Below are positions 7,494 through 16,556 of a stretch of 43,844 nt of DNA, in pieces. The position numbers and the translations under genes are program-made. The DNA lies in assembly GCA_050744165.1 (NCBI GenBank), contig JBOGGN010000335.1, positions 1-43,844 of the forward strand, in the 5' to 3' direction. This stretch comes from JBOGGN01 sp050744165 (GTDB lineage Bacteria > Actinomycetota > Acidimicrobiia > Acidimicrobiales > Palsa-688). Each line of letters begins with the position of its first letter. Within the stretch, counting starts at the first letter, position 1. The notes beneath the pieces were generated by a model. It did no database searches. It had not been told where the DNA came from and worked only from the letters and a program-made list of their open reading frames with translations.

Positions 7494-8666
7494 ATGCCGT
7501 TGACTCCTCCCGCCGTCGAGGGCGCCATGCGCGGGGTGATCGACCCCGAGCTAGGGGACAACGTGGTCGACCTCGGCATGTACCAGGGCGCCGACATCAC
7601 CGACGACGGCGACGTGACGGTCCACCTGGCGCTGACCACGGCCGGGTGCCCACTGCGGACCCAGCTGCAGCGAGACACCGTAAGCCGGGTCGGCAGCCTG
7701 CCGGGAGTCACCAAGGTCCATGTCCGCACGAGCGAGATGTCGCGCCAGGCCAAGTCGGCGCTGATGGCTCGCGCCCGTTGGAAGGTCCGGGAAAACGCCC
7801 CGCTCACCGACATCCCGGGCCGAACCCGGGTGGTAGCGATCTCCTCGGGCAAGGGCGGGGTAGGCAAAAGCTCAGTCACCGTGAACCTGGCGGCCACCCT
7901 GGCCTCCCGGGGGTACACGGTGGGGCTGCTGGACGCCGACATCGCCGGCTTCTCGGTTCCCCGCATGCTCGGCATCGAGGGCCAGATCGCGGCGGAGCGC
8001 AACGAGGCCCACCCAGAGCGTCCAAGGATGCGCCCGGTGGAGAAGCGCATCGGAAGCGGCCTGGTCAAGGTGCTGTCGATGGGTTTCCTCTCGCCCGAGG
8101 ACGAGGCCATCATGTGGCGCGGCTTGATGCTCAACCGCGCCGTCCAGCACTTCTTGGAGGACGCCGTCTGGGGCGACCTCGACTACCTGCTGGTCGACAT
8201 GCCTCCCGGCACCGGCGACATCCAGATGGGCCTGGCCCGCATGCTGCCCCGCACCGAGATGATCATCGTGACCACCCCCGCGCTGGCGGCCCAGAAGGTA
8301 GCGGTGCGGGCCGCCGACATGGCCCGCAAGGGGTATCTGCGCGTCGCCGGGGTCATCGAGAACATGAGCGGCTTCACTTGCGACCACGGCGTCACCTACG
8401 ACCTGTTCGGCACCGGCGGCGGCCAGCGGCTGGCCGAGGAGATCGGGGCCCCGCTGCTTGGTCGCATCCCGCTCGAACCTTCGGTGTCGACCGGCGGCGA
8501 CCGCGGGTCGCCGGCCGCCCTGGGGACAGGACCGGTGGCGGCGGCGTTTTCCGATCTGGCCGACACCGTGATGGAGGCCATCCCGGTGGTCGAGATGCAG
8601 GACTGCACCGCCCGCATTCTCGACCTGGTGGACTCGGCGGCCCGGGGGGAGCCGGTCCGCGACTAA
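7494..8666 (+). CDS. mrp: Mrp/ApbC P-loop ATPase, Fe-S cluster carrier
   Basis: 390 residues. N-terminal MIP18/DUF59 domain (about 1-90, with DPELGDNVVDLGM and LTTAGCPLR) followed by a MinD/ParA-like ATPase (deviant Walker A SSGKGGVGKSS near residue 116; LLDADIAGFSVPRMLG; LVDMPPGTGDIQMGL). Mrp/NBP35 proteins carry Fe-S clusters for transfer to apoproteins. The bridging CxxC motif of many members reads CDHG here, so only one Cys is kept. ATG 7494 is chosen because it lies 6 bases after the TACTAT -10 box; the longer reading from 7413 would cross the divergent regulator. Confidence 0.92.
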   Translation: MPLTPPAVEGAMRGVIDPELGDNVVDLGMYQGADITDDGDVTVHLALTTAGCPLRTQLQRDTVSRVGSLPGVTKVHVRTSEMSRQAKSALMARARWKVRENAPLTDIPGRTRVVAISSGKGGVGKSSVTVNLAATLASRGYTVGLLDADIAGFSVPRMLGIEGQIAAERNEAHPERPRMRPVEKRIGSGLVKVLSMGFLSPEDEAIMWRGLMLNRAVQHFLEDAVWGDLDYLLVDMPPGTGDIQMGLARMLPRTEMIIVTTPALAAQKVAVRAADMARKGYLRVAGVIENMSGFTCDHGVTYDLFGTGGGQRLAEEIGAPLLGRIPLEPSVSTGGDRGSPAALGTGPVAAAFSDLADTVMEAIPVVEMQDCTARILDLVDSAARGEPVRD

Positions 8667-8798
8667 GCCGCCAATACCGGGGCGGCCCCGGCGCAGACAG
8701 TCCGCGACGAGGCCGCTGGTAGCTGGGCGTTACCGTTGGCGAATGGTCAGAAGCCGCCGCCCCGCCCGCTGTTGCAGCACCGTAGGAAGGGCCCGCCC

Positions 8799-9707
8799 GT
8801 GCTGACGCGCATGTCGGGGATGCGGGCGCGCATCGCGCCCCGGACAGCCTTGGGGATGGTCGCGGTCGTGTTGGCGGCGTCGTTAGGGGCCGCTTTCAGC
8901 GGCGCCGTGCTGTACGCCTATTACTCCTTCCAGTTGCAGAAGACCAATGATCACGTCAACACGCTGATCAACACCTACCAGAAAGAATTCCAAAGCGCCC
9001 AGGGCGATTTGGCCAACGAAACGGCCCAGGACAAGGCGATCATCAACAATGCCCTCGGACCGCTGAAGTCGGCCGCGGTCAGCGGCAACACGCTGAAAAA
9101 CCTGGATGACAAGCTGGCCCCGTCCTTGTTCTTCGTCTCCACGACAGACGAGAACGCTCAGCCATCGGTGGGCACCGCCTTCGCCATCGCCTCCGACGCC
9201 TCAGAGACGCTGCTGCTCACCTCGTACAACACCATCAAGGCAGCGACGGTCAAACCCGGCCCGCCGGTCATGCTCCGACAAGGCGGCGGCCCCGCGATGA
9301 CCGTGACCGTGTACAACTTCGACCCGACATCAGACCTGGCCCTGATCCTGTTGAACCGGGGCGGTGTTGCCACCATCCCCGTCGCCCCCGCCGCCCCCGG
9401 TCCCCAAATCGGTGACTCGGTTTTCGAGGTGGCTGGCATCGGCGCCCTAGGCGCCCAGGCAGCCCAAGGGACCGTGGTCGACGTTTCCTCATCGGGGATC
9501 GAGCACACCGCCCCCGTTGGCCCGCAGTACCAGGGCGCGCCCATGGTCAACGCCGACGGCCAGGTGGTGGCAGTCGCTTCCCGGGCGTACGCCCCACTGA
9601 ACTTTGGCGCTGACTCGGTTTGGTTCGCACCCCCGATCCGCGCAGCCTGCACCCGCGTCCTCACCTGCCAGAACGGGACCCTGGGCGCGCCCGGCGCTAA
9701 AAGCTAG
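8799..9707 (+). CDS. Membrane-anchored trypsin-fold protein without catalytic triad
   Basis: 302 residues: short cytoplasmic N-terminus, one membrane helix (about 18-42), a polar helical segment (about 45-100) and a chymotrypsin/HtrA-like domain. The three triad positions can be located: the His motif reads LLTSYNTI (Asn at about 144), the Asp motif DPTSDLALILL is intact (Asp179), and the Ser motif reads YQGAPMVN (Gln at about 245 where GNSGGP has Ser). It is therefore probably a non-enzymatic extracellular binding or scaffold protein. GTG 8799 is chosen for its strong ribosome binding site (AGGAAGG, 8 bases upstream); a TTG at 8736 is less likely. It converges with the penicillin-binding protein gene. 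Confidence 0.7.
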   Translation: MLTRMSGMRARIAPRTALGMVAVVLAASLGAAFSGAVLYAYYSFQLQKTNDHVNTLINTYQKEFQSAQGDLANETAQDKAIINNALGPLKSAAVSGNTLKNLDDKLAPSLFFVSTTDENAQPSVGTAFAIASDASETLLLTSYNTIKAATVKPGPPVMLRQGGGPAMTVTVYNFDPTSDLALILLNRGGVATIPVAPAAPGPQIGDSVFEVAGIGALGAQAAQGTVVDVSSSGIEHTAPVGPQYQGAPMVNADGQVVAVASRAYAPLNFGADSVWFAPPIRAACTRVLTCQNGTLGAPGAKS

Positions 9708-9766
9708 GCCCGTCGCCAGCCGATCGAGGGACGGTCAGCCCAGGCGTTGGCCACACAGGGGGACGA

Positions 9767-12064
9767 CTAGGGAGGGACGGTGGTGGTCGACGCCGTCCCC
9801 CCGATGGGCAAGGTGACGCCGGTCGTCGGCGGAGCGCTGGTAGGGGGCGCCGTGGTGGGCGGCGAGAACGGCGTCAGGTTGGGCAGGACCGGCCCTGCGA
9901 TATAGGGGCCGCCAACAGGCGCCGGTGTCACCGCCGCCGGGGCGCCCGGGGTGACGCCGCCCAGGGCCTGGGCGGCCAACTCGTCGGAGATGGACGACAG
10001 GGGAGCCGGTTGAGCGAAGTCGGTGGGCGCCACGTTGGCCAGGGCCTTGGTCATGAACGCCTTCCACACCGGCGCTGGAATGGTGGCGCCATACACGTTG
10101 CCGACCCCCGGAAAGCTGAGAGTCGTCGACTGATTGTTGGCATAGCCCATCCACACCGCCGCCGACAGCGTGGGGGTGTAGCCGACGAACCAGGCGTTGG
10201 TGAAGTTACTGGTGGTCCCGGTCTTGCCCGCTGCCGGGCGGCCCAGGTTGGCGTCGGTGGCCGTGCCGCCGCTGATGACACCCTGGAGCAGGTTGGTGAC
10301 GTTGTCAGCGATGACGGCGTCGATCACCTGAGTTGCCGGGGGCGCCTTGGTGATGTTGTCGACCAGCACCTTTCCGGTGCCGTCGATGATCTTCAAGATC
10401 GGCGTGGGCGCCGCCCGGGCGCCGTGGTCGTCGAAGACCCCGTAGGCCGAAGCCATGTCCAGCGGCGAGACACCCACCTCCCCCAGGGCGTAGGCCCCGC
10501 TACAGGTCTGGACCCGGGAGCTGTACCAGGCCGAGGTGATGCCCAGCTTGGCCGCCATCTGGCCCACCGGGACGCAGCCGGTCTTGCGGATCAACTCGGC
10601 GAAGACGGTGTTGATCGACTGGGCAGTGGCAGTCCGCAGCGTGGCCGAACCACCGCCCTCACCCTCGTTGTTGTTGATCACGCAGCTGTTGGTCGGCGTC
10701 GACTGACACCCCGGGATGTGGAACACCGTCGGTGCCGGAAAGACGGTGTCGGGCCCGATCCCCTGCGTGAACGCGGTGGCCAGGACGAACGGCTTCCATG
10801 CCGAGCCTGGTTGTCGGCCTGCCACCCCGGTGTTGCTGGTGATGTCGTTGTTGCTCCAGCATGGTGCCGGCACCTCGACGGTGACGGATTTGGCGGGCTC
10901 TGGCTCGCAGCCGCCGAGGGCGAAGTTGATCTGGGAGTACGGTCCCTTGCCACCGAAGTCACGGCCGCCGACGATCGCCTGGACGAAACCGGTCTGGGGC
11001 TGCACGGCAGCCAGACCCATCTCCAGGTTCGGGTTGGGGTCGTTCAGCTTGGCGAACTCGGCCTGCACCGCCGCCTCGGCGTCACTCTGGATGGTGGGGT
11101 CGAGCGTCGTCTGGACCCGAAGTCCGCCGGTGTACACCACTTGCGCGCCGTACTGCTGGAGCAGGTAACGCTTCACGTAATCGACGAAGGCGGGATATTG
11201 GGGCGTTACCTGCTGCTCGGGGTAGACCGTGGTGGTGTTCGGGATCGGCGTCTCGCCGTTGCTGATGTCGTTGATGGGCGCGCCGACCGCGGCATCGTGC
11301 TGCTGCTGGGTGATGTAGCCCTGCTGCAGCATGTCGTCCAGCACCAACTCCCGCCGGGCCTCGGCGGCCGCGGGATTCTCGCGTGGGGCCCAGGCGCTGG
11401 GCCCGGCGATCAGCCCCGCCAGGGTGGCGGCCTCTGAAAGGTTGAGGTTGTTGACCGGCACCCGGAAATAGTTCTCCGACGCCGCCCCGATTCCATAGCC
11501 GCCGTCCCCGAAATAGATCGTGTTCAGGTACTGGAACATGATCTCGTCCTTGGTTGCCGAGCGCGCCAGCTTGCTGGCGAGAATGGCCTCCTTGATCTTG
11601 CGGGAAATGGTGCGGGCCCCGTTGGTATAGGTCTCCTTCACGTACTGCTGGGTAATGGTGGAGCCGCCCTCGAGGGTCTTCTGGTTTTCCAGGTCGGCCA
11701 GTAGAGCCCGAATGCTGCCGCGTATGTCGACGGCGCCGCCCTTGTAGAAGTTCTTGTCCTCGACGGACACGACCGCCTCTTTGAGCACCGTCGGAATGTC
11801 CTTCTCGGTGACCGGAATGCGCTCGCTGAACTGGCTGAAGGTGGCGATCAGGTTGCCGTTCTTGTCGTACACCTGGGTCGGCTGGTCGATCGCCAGTGGC
11901 TTGGGAGCGGGAATGGTGCCCGGCAGCGGCAGGAAGATCAGCGACCCCAAGATGGTCGCGATCACCACGATGGGCACCAGGACGCTGACGGTGAACAGGA
12001 GGACCACCGAATCGAGGACCATCCGGACCGGGCGGGGCAGCAGCATCTGGCGCGAGCTTCGCAC
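9767..12064 (-). CDS. Bifunctional penicillin-binding protein, PBP1A-like
   Basis: About 765 residues. One N-terminal membrane anchor (about 16-46), then a GT51 transglycosylase domain with the catalytic Glu in SVEDKNFYKGG (about residue 102), LEGGSTITQQYVKE, and ATKDEIMFQYLNTIYFG; then a transpeptidase domain with GSAWKPF (active Ser near 420), the AQSINTVF box and AGKTGTTSNF near 612. The last 80 residues are a Pro/Thr/Ala-rich tail. It polymerises and cross-links peptidoglycan. The frame stays open to 12340, but that extension runs through selA on the other strand; GTG 12064 (GGAG/AGGG upstream) or ATG 12046 are the realistic starts. Confidence 0.92.
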   Translation of the reverse strand: MRSSRQMLLPRPVRMVLDSVVLLFTVSVLVPIVVIATILGSLIFLPLPGTIPAPKPLAIDQPTQVYDKNGNLIATFSQFSERIPVTEKDIPTVLKEAVVSVEDKNFYKGGAVDIRGSIRALLADLENQKTLEGGSTITQQYVKETYTNGARTISRKIKEAILASKLARSATKDEIMFQYLNTIYFGDGGYGIGAASENYFRVPVNNLNLSEAATLAGLIAGPSAWAPRENPAAAEARRELVLDDMLQQGYITQQQHDAAVGAPINDISNGETPIPNTTTVYPEQQVTPQYPAFVDYVKRYLLQQYGAQVVYTGGLRVQTTLDPTIQSDAEAAVQAEFAKLNDPNPNLEMGLAAVQPQTGFVQAIVGGRDFGGKGPYSQINFALGGCEPEPAKSVTVEVPAPCWSNNDITSNTGVAGRQPGSAWKPFVLATAFTQGIGPDTVFPAPTVFHIPGCQSTPTNSCVINNNEGEGGGSATLRTATAQSINTVFAELIRKTGCVPVGQMAAKLGITSAWYSSRVQTCSGAYALGEVGVSPLDMASAYGVFDDHGARAAPTPILKIIDGTGKVLVDNITKAPPATQVIDAVIADNVTNLLQGVISGGTATDANLGRPAAGKTGTTSNFTNAWFVGYTPTLSAAVWMGYANNQSTTLSFPGVGNVYGATIPAPVWKAFMTKALANVAPTDFAQPAPLSSISDELAAQALGGVTPGAPAAVTPAPVGGPYIAGPVLPNLTPFSPPTTAPPTSAPPTTGVTLPIGGTASTTTVPP

Positions 12065-12140
12065 AGCCGCCCTGCTCCCAGGCACGCGACCACCTGCCGG
12101 GCTGGCCGTATGTGGCGGCCTCACCAATAGGCTCACCCCG

Positions 12141-13460
12141 ATGCCGAGCCGCCCGCCCTCGGTCGACGCCCTGGCGAGAAGCCTGTCCGACCTCGACCTG
12201 CCCCACGCCTTGCTGGTCGACGCGGCCCGCGCCGCCATCGCCGCGGGCAACCCGGACTCGGCTCGCGCCGATGCCCAGGCGGTGGCCGACGCCCTCCTGC
12301 GCCCGGTCGTCAACGCCACCGGCGTGTTGCTGCACACCAACCTTGGGCGGGCCCCCCTTCCCTCGGCCGCCCCCGCGCCGGCAGCCGCACCCGCGCCGGC
12401 AGCAGAAGCCGACGGCCACCGAGCGCCGGTCCGCTACGCCAACTTGGAGCTCGACCTCGTGACCGGCCGCCGCGGCTCGCGCAGCCACCACGCGGCCGCC
12501 CTCCTGGCCCGAGCCGCGGGCGCCGAGTCGGCCCTGGTGGTCAACAACGGGGCGGCGGCGGTGCTGCTCGTCCTCATGGCCCTGGGGGCTGGGTGCGAGG
12601 TGATCATCAGCCGCGGCGAACTGGTCGAGATCGGTGGCGGCTTCCGGGTGCCTGAGGTGCTGACTGCCTCGGGTGCCCACCTGGTCGAGGTGGGCACGAC
12701 CAACCGCACCCGGGCGTCGGACTACGCCGCCGCCGTGTCGCCCGCCACCGCCTTGGTGTTGAAGGTCCACCAGTCGAACTACCGGGTGGTGGGGTTTACG
12801 GCCGCCGCCACCGTGGCCGAGCTGGCCGCCCTCGGCCCGCCTGTCGTGGCCGACATCGGCTCCGGCCTGCTCGACGCCACCACGCCCTGGCTCCACGGCG
12901 CCCCGCCAGCCTGGTTGGCAGAGGAACCGGCGGCCCGCCAAACTCTGGCCGGCGGGGCCGCGCTGGTCACCTTCTCGGGCGACAAACTGCTGGGCGGCCC
13001 CCAAGCGGGGATCATCGCCGGCCGGCGGGAGCTGGTGGATCGCTGCGCCCGCCACCCTATGGCCCGAGCGTTGCGCCCCGGTGGCTTGGTGCTCGCCCAC
13101 CTCCAGGCAACCGCCCTCGCCTACCTCGGCCGCGACCTGGCGGCGCTGCCCTTCTGGACCATGGCGACCATCCCCCAAACGACTCTGCGGGAACGAGGCC
13201 GGGCCATCGCCGGCCACCTGGCCGCCCACGGGGTCGAGGTGACCGACTGCATGAGCATCCCCGGCGGCGGCTCCCTCCCGGGCATGGAGATCCCCTCGGC
13301 AGGCGTTCGCCTCGCCGGCGACCACACCCTCGCCCTGCGGCGCCACGATCCGCCGATCGTGGCCCGGGCCTACGACGGATCGACGGTTTGCGACCTGCGC
13401 ACCGTCGATCCCGCCGACGACCGCGTGATCACCGCCGCCCTGGCAACACGCACGACCTAA
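12141..13460 (+). CDS. selA: L-seryl-tRNA(Sec) selenium transferase
   Basis: 439 residues. PLP enzyme converting Ser-tRNA(Sec) to Sec-tRNA(Sec) with selenophosphate. Family motifs: VVNATGVLLHTNLGRAPL, YANLELDLVTGRRGSR, VNNGAAAVLLVL, SRGELVEIGGGFRVPEVL, VGTTNRTR, VVADIGSGLLD, and the PLP-binding Lys282 in TFSGDKLLGGPQAG. An Ala/Pro-rich insert (about 75-92) follows the N-terminal motif. ATG 12141 lies 7 bases after TAGGCT (12128-12133), a leaderless arrangement; the reading from 11754 overlaps the penicillin-binding protein and is spurious. selB follows after 11 bases. Confidence 0.95.
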   Translation: MPSRPPSVDALARSLSDLDLPHALLVDAARAAIAAGNPDSARADAQAVADALLRPVVNATGVLLHTNLGRAPLPSAAPAPAAAPAPAAEADGHRAPVRYANLELDLVTGRRGSRSHHAAALLARAAGAESALVVNNGAAAVLLVLMALGAGCEVIISRGELVEIGGGFRVPEVLTASGAHLVEVGTTNRTRASDYAAAVSPATALVLKVHQSNYRVVGFTAAATVAELAALGPPVVADIGSGLLDATTPWLHGAPPAWLAEEPAARQTLAGGAALVTFSGDKLLGGPQAGIIAGRRELVDRCARHPMARALRPGGLVLAHLQATALAYLGRDLAALPFWTMATIPQTTLRERGRAIAGHLAAHGVEVTDCMSIPGGGSLPGMEIPSAGVRLAGDHTLALRRHDPPIVARAYDGSTVCDLRTVDPADDRVITAALATRTT

Positions 13461-13471
13461 GCCGACCGCTC

Positions 13472-15367
13472 GTGCACGTCATCGCCACCGCCGGACACGT
13501 CGACCACGGCAAGTCCACGCTGGTCCTTTCCCTCACCGGAATGGACCCCGACCGCTTTGCGGAGGAGAAAGCCCGGGGCCTCACCATCGACCTCGGCTTC
13601 GCCTGGACCACCCTGCCCTCCGGGCGGGGGGTCGCCTTCGTCGACGTCCCCGGCCACGTCCGGTTCATCCGCAACATGTTGGCCGGGGTCGGCGCCGTCG
13701 ACGCCTGCATGTTCGTGGTTGCCGCCACCGAGGTCTGGAAGCCGCAGTCCGAGGAGCACCTGCGGATCCTCGAGGTGCTCGGCATCCGCCACGGGGTCAT
13801 CGCCCTGACCAAGGTGGGGCTGGTCGACGACGAGTGGCGGGAGCTGGCCGCCATGGAGGTCGCCGACCGGGTGGCGGGAACGTTCCTCGAGGGAGCGCCG
13901 ATTGTGCCCGTCGATGCTCCGACTGGCATCGGCCTCGACGACCTGCGCCTCGCCCTCGACGACCTGCTGGCCACGACGCCGACCTCGCCCAACCGCGACC
14001 GGCCGCGTCTGTGGGTCGACCGGAGCTTCGCGGCCAAGGGCTCGGGAACGGTGGTGACCGGGACGTTGACCGGAGGCACTCTGGCGGTCGACGACGAGTT
14101 GCGCATCTTGACCGCGGCCAACGGTGGAAAAGGGACGGCCGCCCGCGTACGAGCCCTGCAGAGCCATCAACGACCGCAGCAGACGGTCGGACCAGGGCAC
14201 CGAGTGGCGGTCAACCTGACTGGCGTCCACCACGGCGACGTCGGCCGGGGCGATTCGCTCGTCCGCCCCGAGCAGTGGGCCCCCACCACCACCTTCGACG
14301 CATCCCTGCAGGTACTGGCGTCCCTCGACCACGCAGTTTCCCGCCGCGGCGCCTACCTCCTGTACGCCGGATCAGGCGAATACCCGGTGCGGGTCCGGCT
14401 CATCGGCGCCGTCCCTGAACCCTCGCCAACATCGGCGCCAAGCGCCGGGACGGCGCAAGGAATTCAGGAGGCGGGAACGGGAACGGGAGCCCAACCGGCT
14501 CCGGGCGAGAATGGCGATGCCGGGTTTGTCCGGGCGGCGGAGATCCCACCCGGCGGTCTCGGGTTCATCCGCTGCCATCTGCCGATCGCGCTCCCGTTGA
14601 TGCCGGGGGATCGCTACGTGCTGCGGGAAAGCGGACGCTCGGAGACCGTCGGCGGCGGCGTGGTCCTCGATGTGGCGCCGGTGCTGGCGGCGTCGCGAGC
14701 CCGGCCGTCGATCTCAGTAGAACGGGTCGTGGCCGAGCGCGGCTGGGTTGACTCCGACCTCCTGGAACGGATGACCGGGCGGCGCGTGGCGCCCACGGTC
14801 GGCCACTGGGTCGTAGCTCCCGCCGCCCTGGCCGCGGCCCAGCAAGCGGTGCTGGACGCGGTGGCCGCTGCCGGCCCGCAGGGCGTTGACCTGGCGACGC
14901 TTCCCGTCCGATCCCGCGAAGCGTTGGCGACCCTCGCCGATCGGGTGGTGGTACGCGCGGGGCGCGTGGTGCCAGCGGGAACCGGGGCGTCGGACCGGGT
15001 CGAGGAGTTGCGCCGCCACCCGTGGATGGCGGCGCTTCAGGCCTCACCGTGGGCGCCGCCCGAGCCCAACGGGGTCGATCGCGAGGTGGTACGGGAGCTG
15101 GTCCGACATGGCTTGGTGGTCGAGCGCGACGGCATCTACTTCGCGGCCGGTGCCATCCACGACGCTTCCCGGATCGTGGCCGACCTGCTGGCCGAGTCGC
15201 CCGAGGGCGTGACGGTGGCCGAGGTGCGCACGGCGCTCGGCAACACCCGCAAGCACGTCCTCCCGTTACTGGCCGAGCTGGACGCAACGGGAGTCACCCG
15301 GCGGCGGGGCGATGTGCGCATCGGCGGACCTCGGCTGCCCGATGGAGACGGTGGCCGCCGAAGCTGA
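13472..15367 (+). CDS. selB: Selenocysteine-specific elongation factor
   Basis: 631 residues. Translational GTPase that brings Sec-tRNA(Sec) to UGA codons. N-terminal G domain: ATAGHVDHGKSTLV (residues 4-17), the switch region EEKARGLTIDLGFAW, FVDVPGHVRFIRNML, and ALTKVGLVDDE where NKxD is expected. EF-Tu-like barrels follow (RSFAAKGSGTVVTGTL, RVRALQ), then C-terminal winged helices that would read a SECIS element (ending near LGNTRKHVLPLLAELDATGVTRR). A Pro/Gly/Thr-rich linker occurs around residues 310-350. GTG 13472 gives the canonical start; the reading from 13388 overlaps selA. No tRNA(Sec) gene was seen in the window. Confidence 0.95.
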   Translation: MHVIATAGHVDHGKSTLVLSLTGMDPDRFAEEKARGLTIDLGFAWTTLPSGRGVAFVDVPGHVRFIRNMLAGVGAVDACMFVVAATEVWKPQSEEHLRILEVLGIRHGVIALTKVGLVDDEWRELAAMEVADRVAGTFLEGAPIVPVDAPTGIGLDDLRLALDDLLATTPTSPNRDRPRLWVDRSFAAKGSGTVVTGTLTGGTLAVDDELRILTAANGGKGTAARVRALQSHQRPQQTVGPGHRVAVNLTGVHHGDVGRGDSLVRPEQWAPTTTFDASLQVLASLDHAVSRRGAYLLYAGSGEYPVRVRLIGAVPEPSPTSAPSAGTAQGIQEAGTGTGAQPAPGENGDAGFVRAAEIPPGGLGFIRCHLPIALPLMPGDRYVLRESGRSETVGGGVVLDVAPVLAASRARPSISVERVVAERGWVDSDLLERMTGRRVAPTVGHWVVAPAALAAAQQAVLDAVAAAGPQGVDLATLPVRSREALATLADRVVVRAGRVVPAGTGASDRVEELRRHPWMAALQASPWAPPEPNGVDREVVRELVRHGLVVERDGIYFAAGAIHDASRIVADLLAESPEGVTVAEVRTALGNTRKHVLPLLAELDATGVTRRRGDVRIGGPRLPDGDGGRRS

Positions 15368-15413
15368 GGAAGCTTGAGCAAGGTGGCACCAGTTCCGGCC
15401 GAAAACGTCGGGG

Positions 15414-16556
15414 ATGGGTGCCGCTAGCAACCTCCTGCGCAGCCTGGCTCGCCAGGCTGGCCCCCACCTCTTGGAGGCGACCCTCGGTCCTACCGCCTGC
15501 TTCCTGACCGGCCGAGCGCTCTGGGGTATTGACGGCGCCCTGGTGCTGGCCCTGGCGTGGACGGGAGGGTGCACGGCCCGGCGGGTCATCCGAGGGCGGC
15601 GCATGAGCGGGCTCCTCTTGATCGGGCTGGTCACCTTGGTGGCGCGCGCCGCGGCGTCGCTGGCGCTGCACTCACCACGGGCCTACCTGATGGCCCCGGC
15701 CCTGATCACCATCGTCAGCGGCGCCGTCTTCGTCGCCACCGGGCTGGCCGGCAAGCCGCTCCTCGGGCTGGTGATCGGGGACCTCATCCCGGAGCGATGG
15801 CTGGACCCGGCGCACCCCGCCACCGCTCGGCTGCTGCGACGGGGATCGATCGTGTGGGGCGGTGAGCAAGTCGTGTCGGCCGTGGTCTCGCTGGCCATGA
15901 TCCTGCGGGTGTCGACGACCACCTACCTCGTGTTCCACGAGGCGGTGTCGCTTGCCATCCTGGCCGCCGCGCTGGTCGTCTCGGCGCCATTCTTGTGGGG
16001 GCCGCTTCGGGCGGTACGGGCGGCCTGCCAGGGGAGGGCGGCCGCGCCGCCGGTGACCCAGGACCCGGTGGCGTGGTCCTGCGGCTCAGACGGGAGCGGA
16101 GTGGAGGACTACCGGGATGGTTCTTGCCGTGACCCGAGTGGGAGGCGGCGTGCGATCCGCTGCGTGAGGCCGGGGGGGGCGTCGCCTTTTTCCAGGTCTT
16201 CTGGGGCTTCGCCAGCCGCCTCCATCTGGCGGGCCAACTGGGCGACGGCGATGGAGTTGGTCAGGATCGAGCCGAATGCGTCCGGATCCGCCAGGAGCCA
16301 CGAGTGGCGGCCCTCAACCACCTCGCCTTCGGACCCGATGGCACGGCACAAGGCGGCGAAGGAGGCCTGGGGGATGACCGTGTCGTGGTCGCCCCACAGG
16401 ACGACGACGGGGAGTTGTCGGCGCTTCAACTCCTGCAACTCGGACAGGAGGTCGGCCCGGCGGAGCAGGTTGAGCACGTTGAGCACCCCGAGCGGATTGC
16501 GCACCAGGTTGGGGACGGCGTCCTCGACGATGATGGGGACGACGCGCGACATGTAG
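15414..16556 (+). CDS. Multi-pass membrane protein, septation-like, with doubtful C-terminus
   Basis: The first ~205 residues look real: four to six hydrophobic helices with motifs such as SGLLLIGLVTLVARAAASL, PALITIVSGAVFVATGLAGK, PLLGLVIGDLIPERWL and a final helix ending in SAPFLWGPLRAVRA. This resembles actinobacterial DUF3159/VC0807-type (IspA-like) membrane proteins. From about 16030 the reading turns into Arg/Ser/Pro-rich sequence running antiparallel to the alpha/beta hydrolase gene for 448 bases, which is unlikely to be coding. A +1 shift would stop near 16053 and a +2 shift near 16130, so a frameshift (mutation or sequence error) near 16040 is possible. Function unknown. Confidence 0.55.
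   Translation: MGAASNLLRSLARQAGPHLLEATLGPTACFLTGRALWGIDGALVLALAWTGGCTARRVIRGRRMSGLLLIGLVTLVARAAASLALHSPRAYLMAPALITIVSGAVFVATGLAGKPLLGLVIGDLIPERWLDPAHPATARLLRRGSIVWGGEQVVSAVVSLAMILRVSTTTYLVFHEAVSLAILAAALVVSAPFLWGPLRAVRAACQGRAAAPPVTQDPVAWSCGSDGSGVEDYRDGSCRDPSGRRRAIRCVRPGGASPFSRSSGASPAASIWRANWATAMELVRIEPNASGSARSHEWRPSTTSPSDPMARHKAAKEAWGMTVSWSPHRTTTGSCRRFNSCNSDRRSARRSRLSTLSTPSGLRTRLGTASSTMMGTTRDM

Noticed and set aside
11754..12140. N-terminal extension of the selA frame
   Set aside because: It runs antiparallel to the penicillin-binding protein's membrane anchor and transglycosylase start and lacks SelA resemblance; the leaderless ATG at 12141 is adequate.
12065..12340. Extended N-terminus of the penicillin-binding protein
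   Set aside because: Ala/Arg/Ser-rich shadow of selA without family resemblance; the membrane anchor begins shortly after 12064.
15368..15413. tRNA(Sec) between selB and the next gene
   Set aside because: Only 46 bases; no cloverleaf or T-loop signature. None was found elsewhere in the window by eye.
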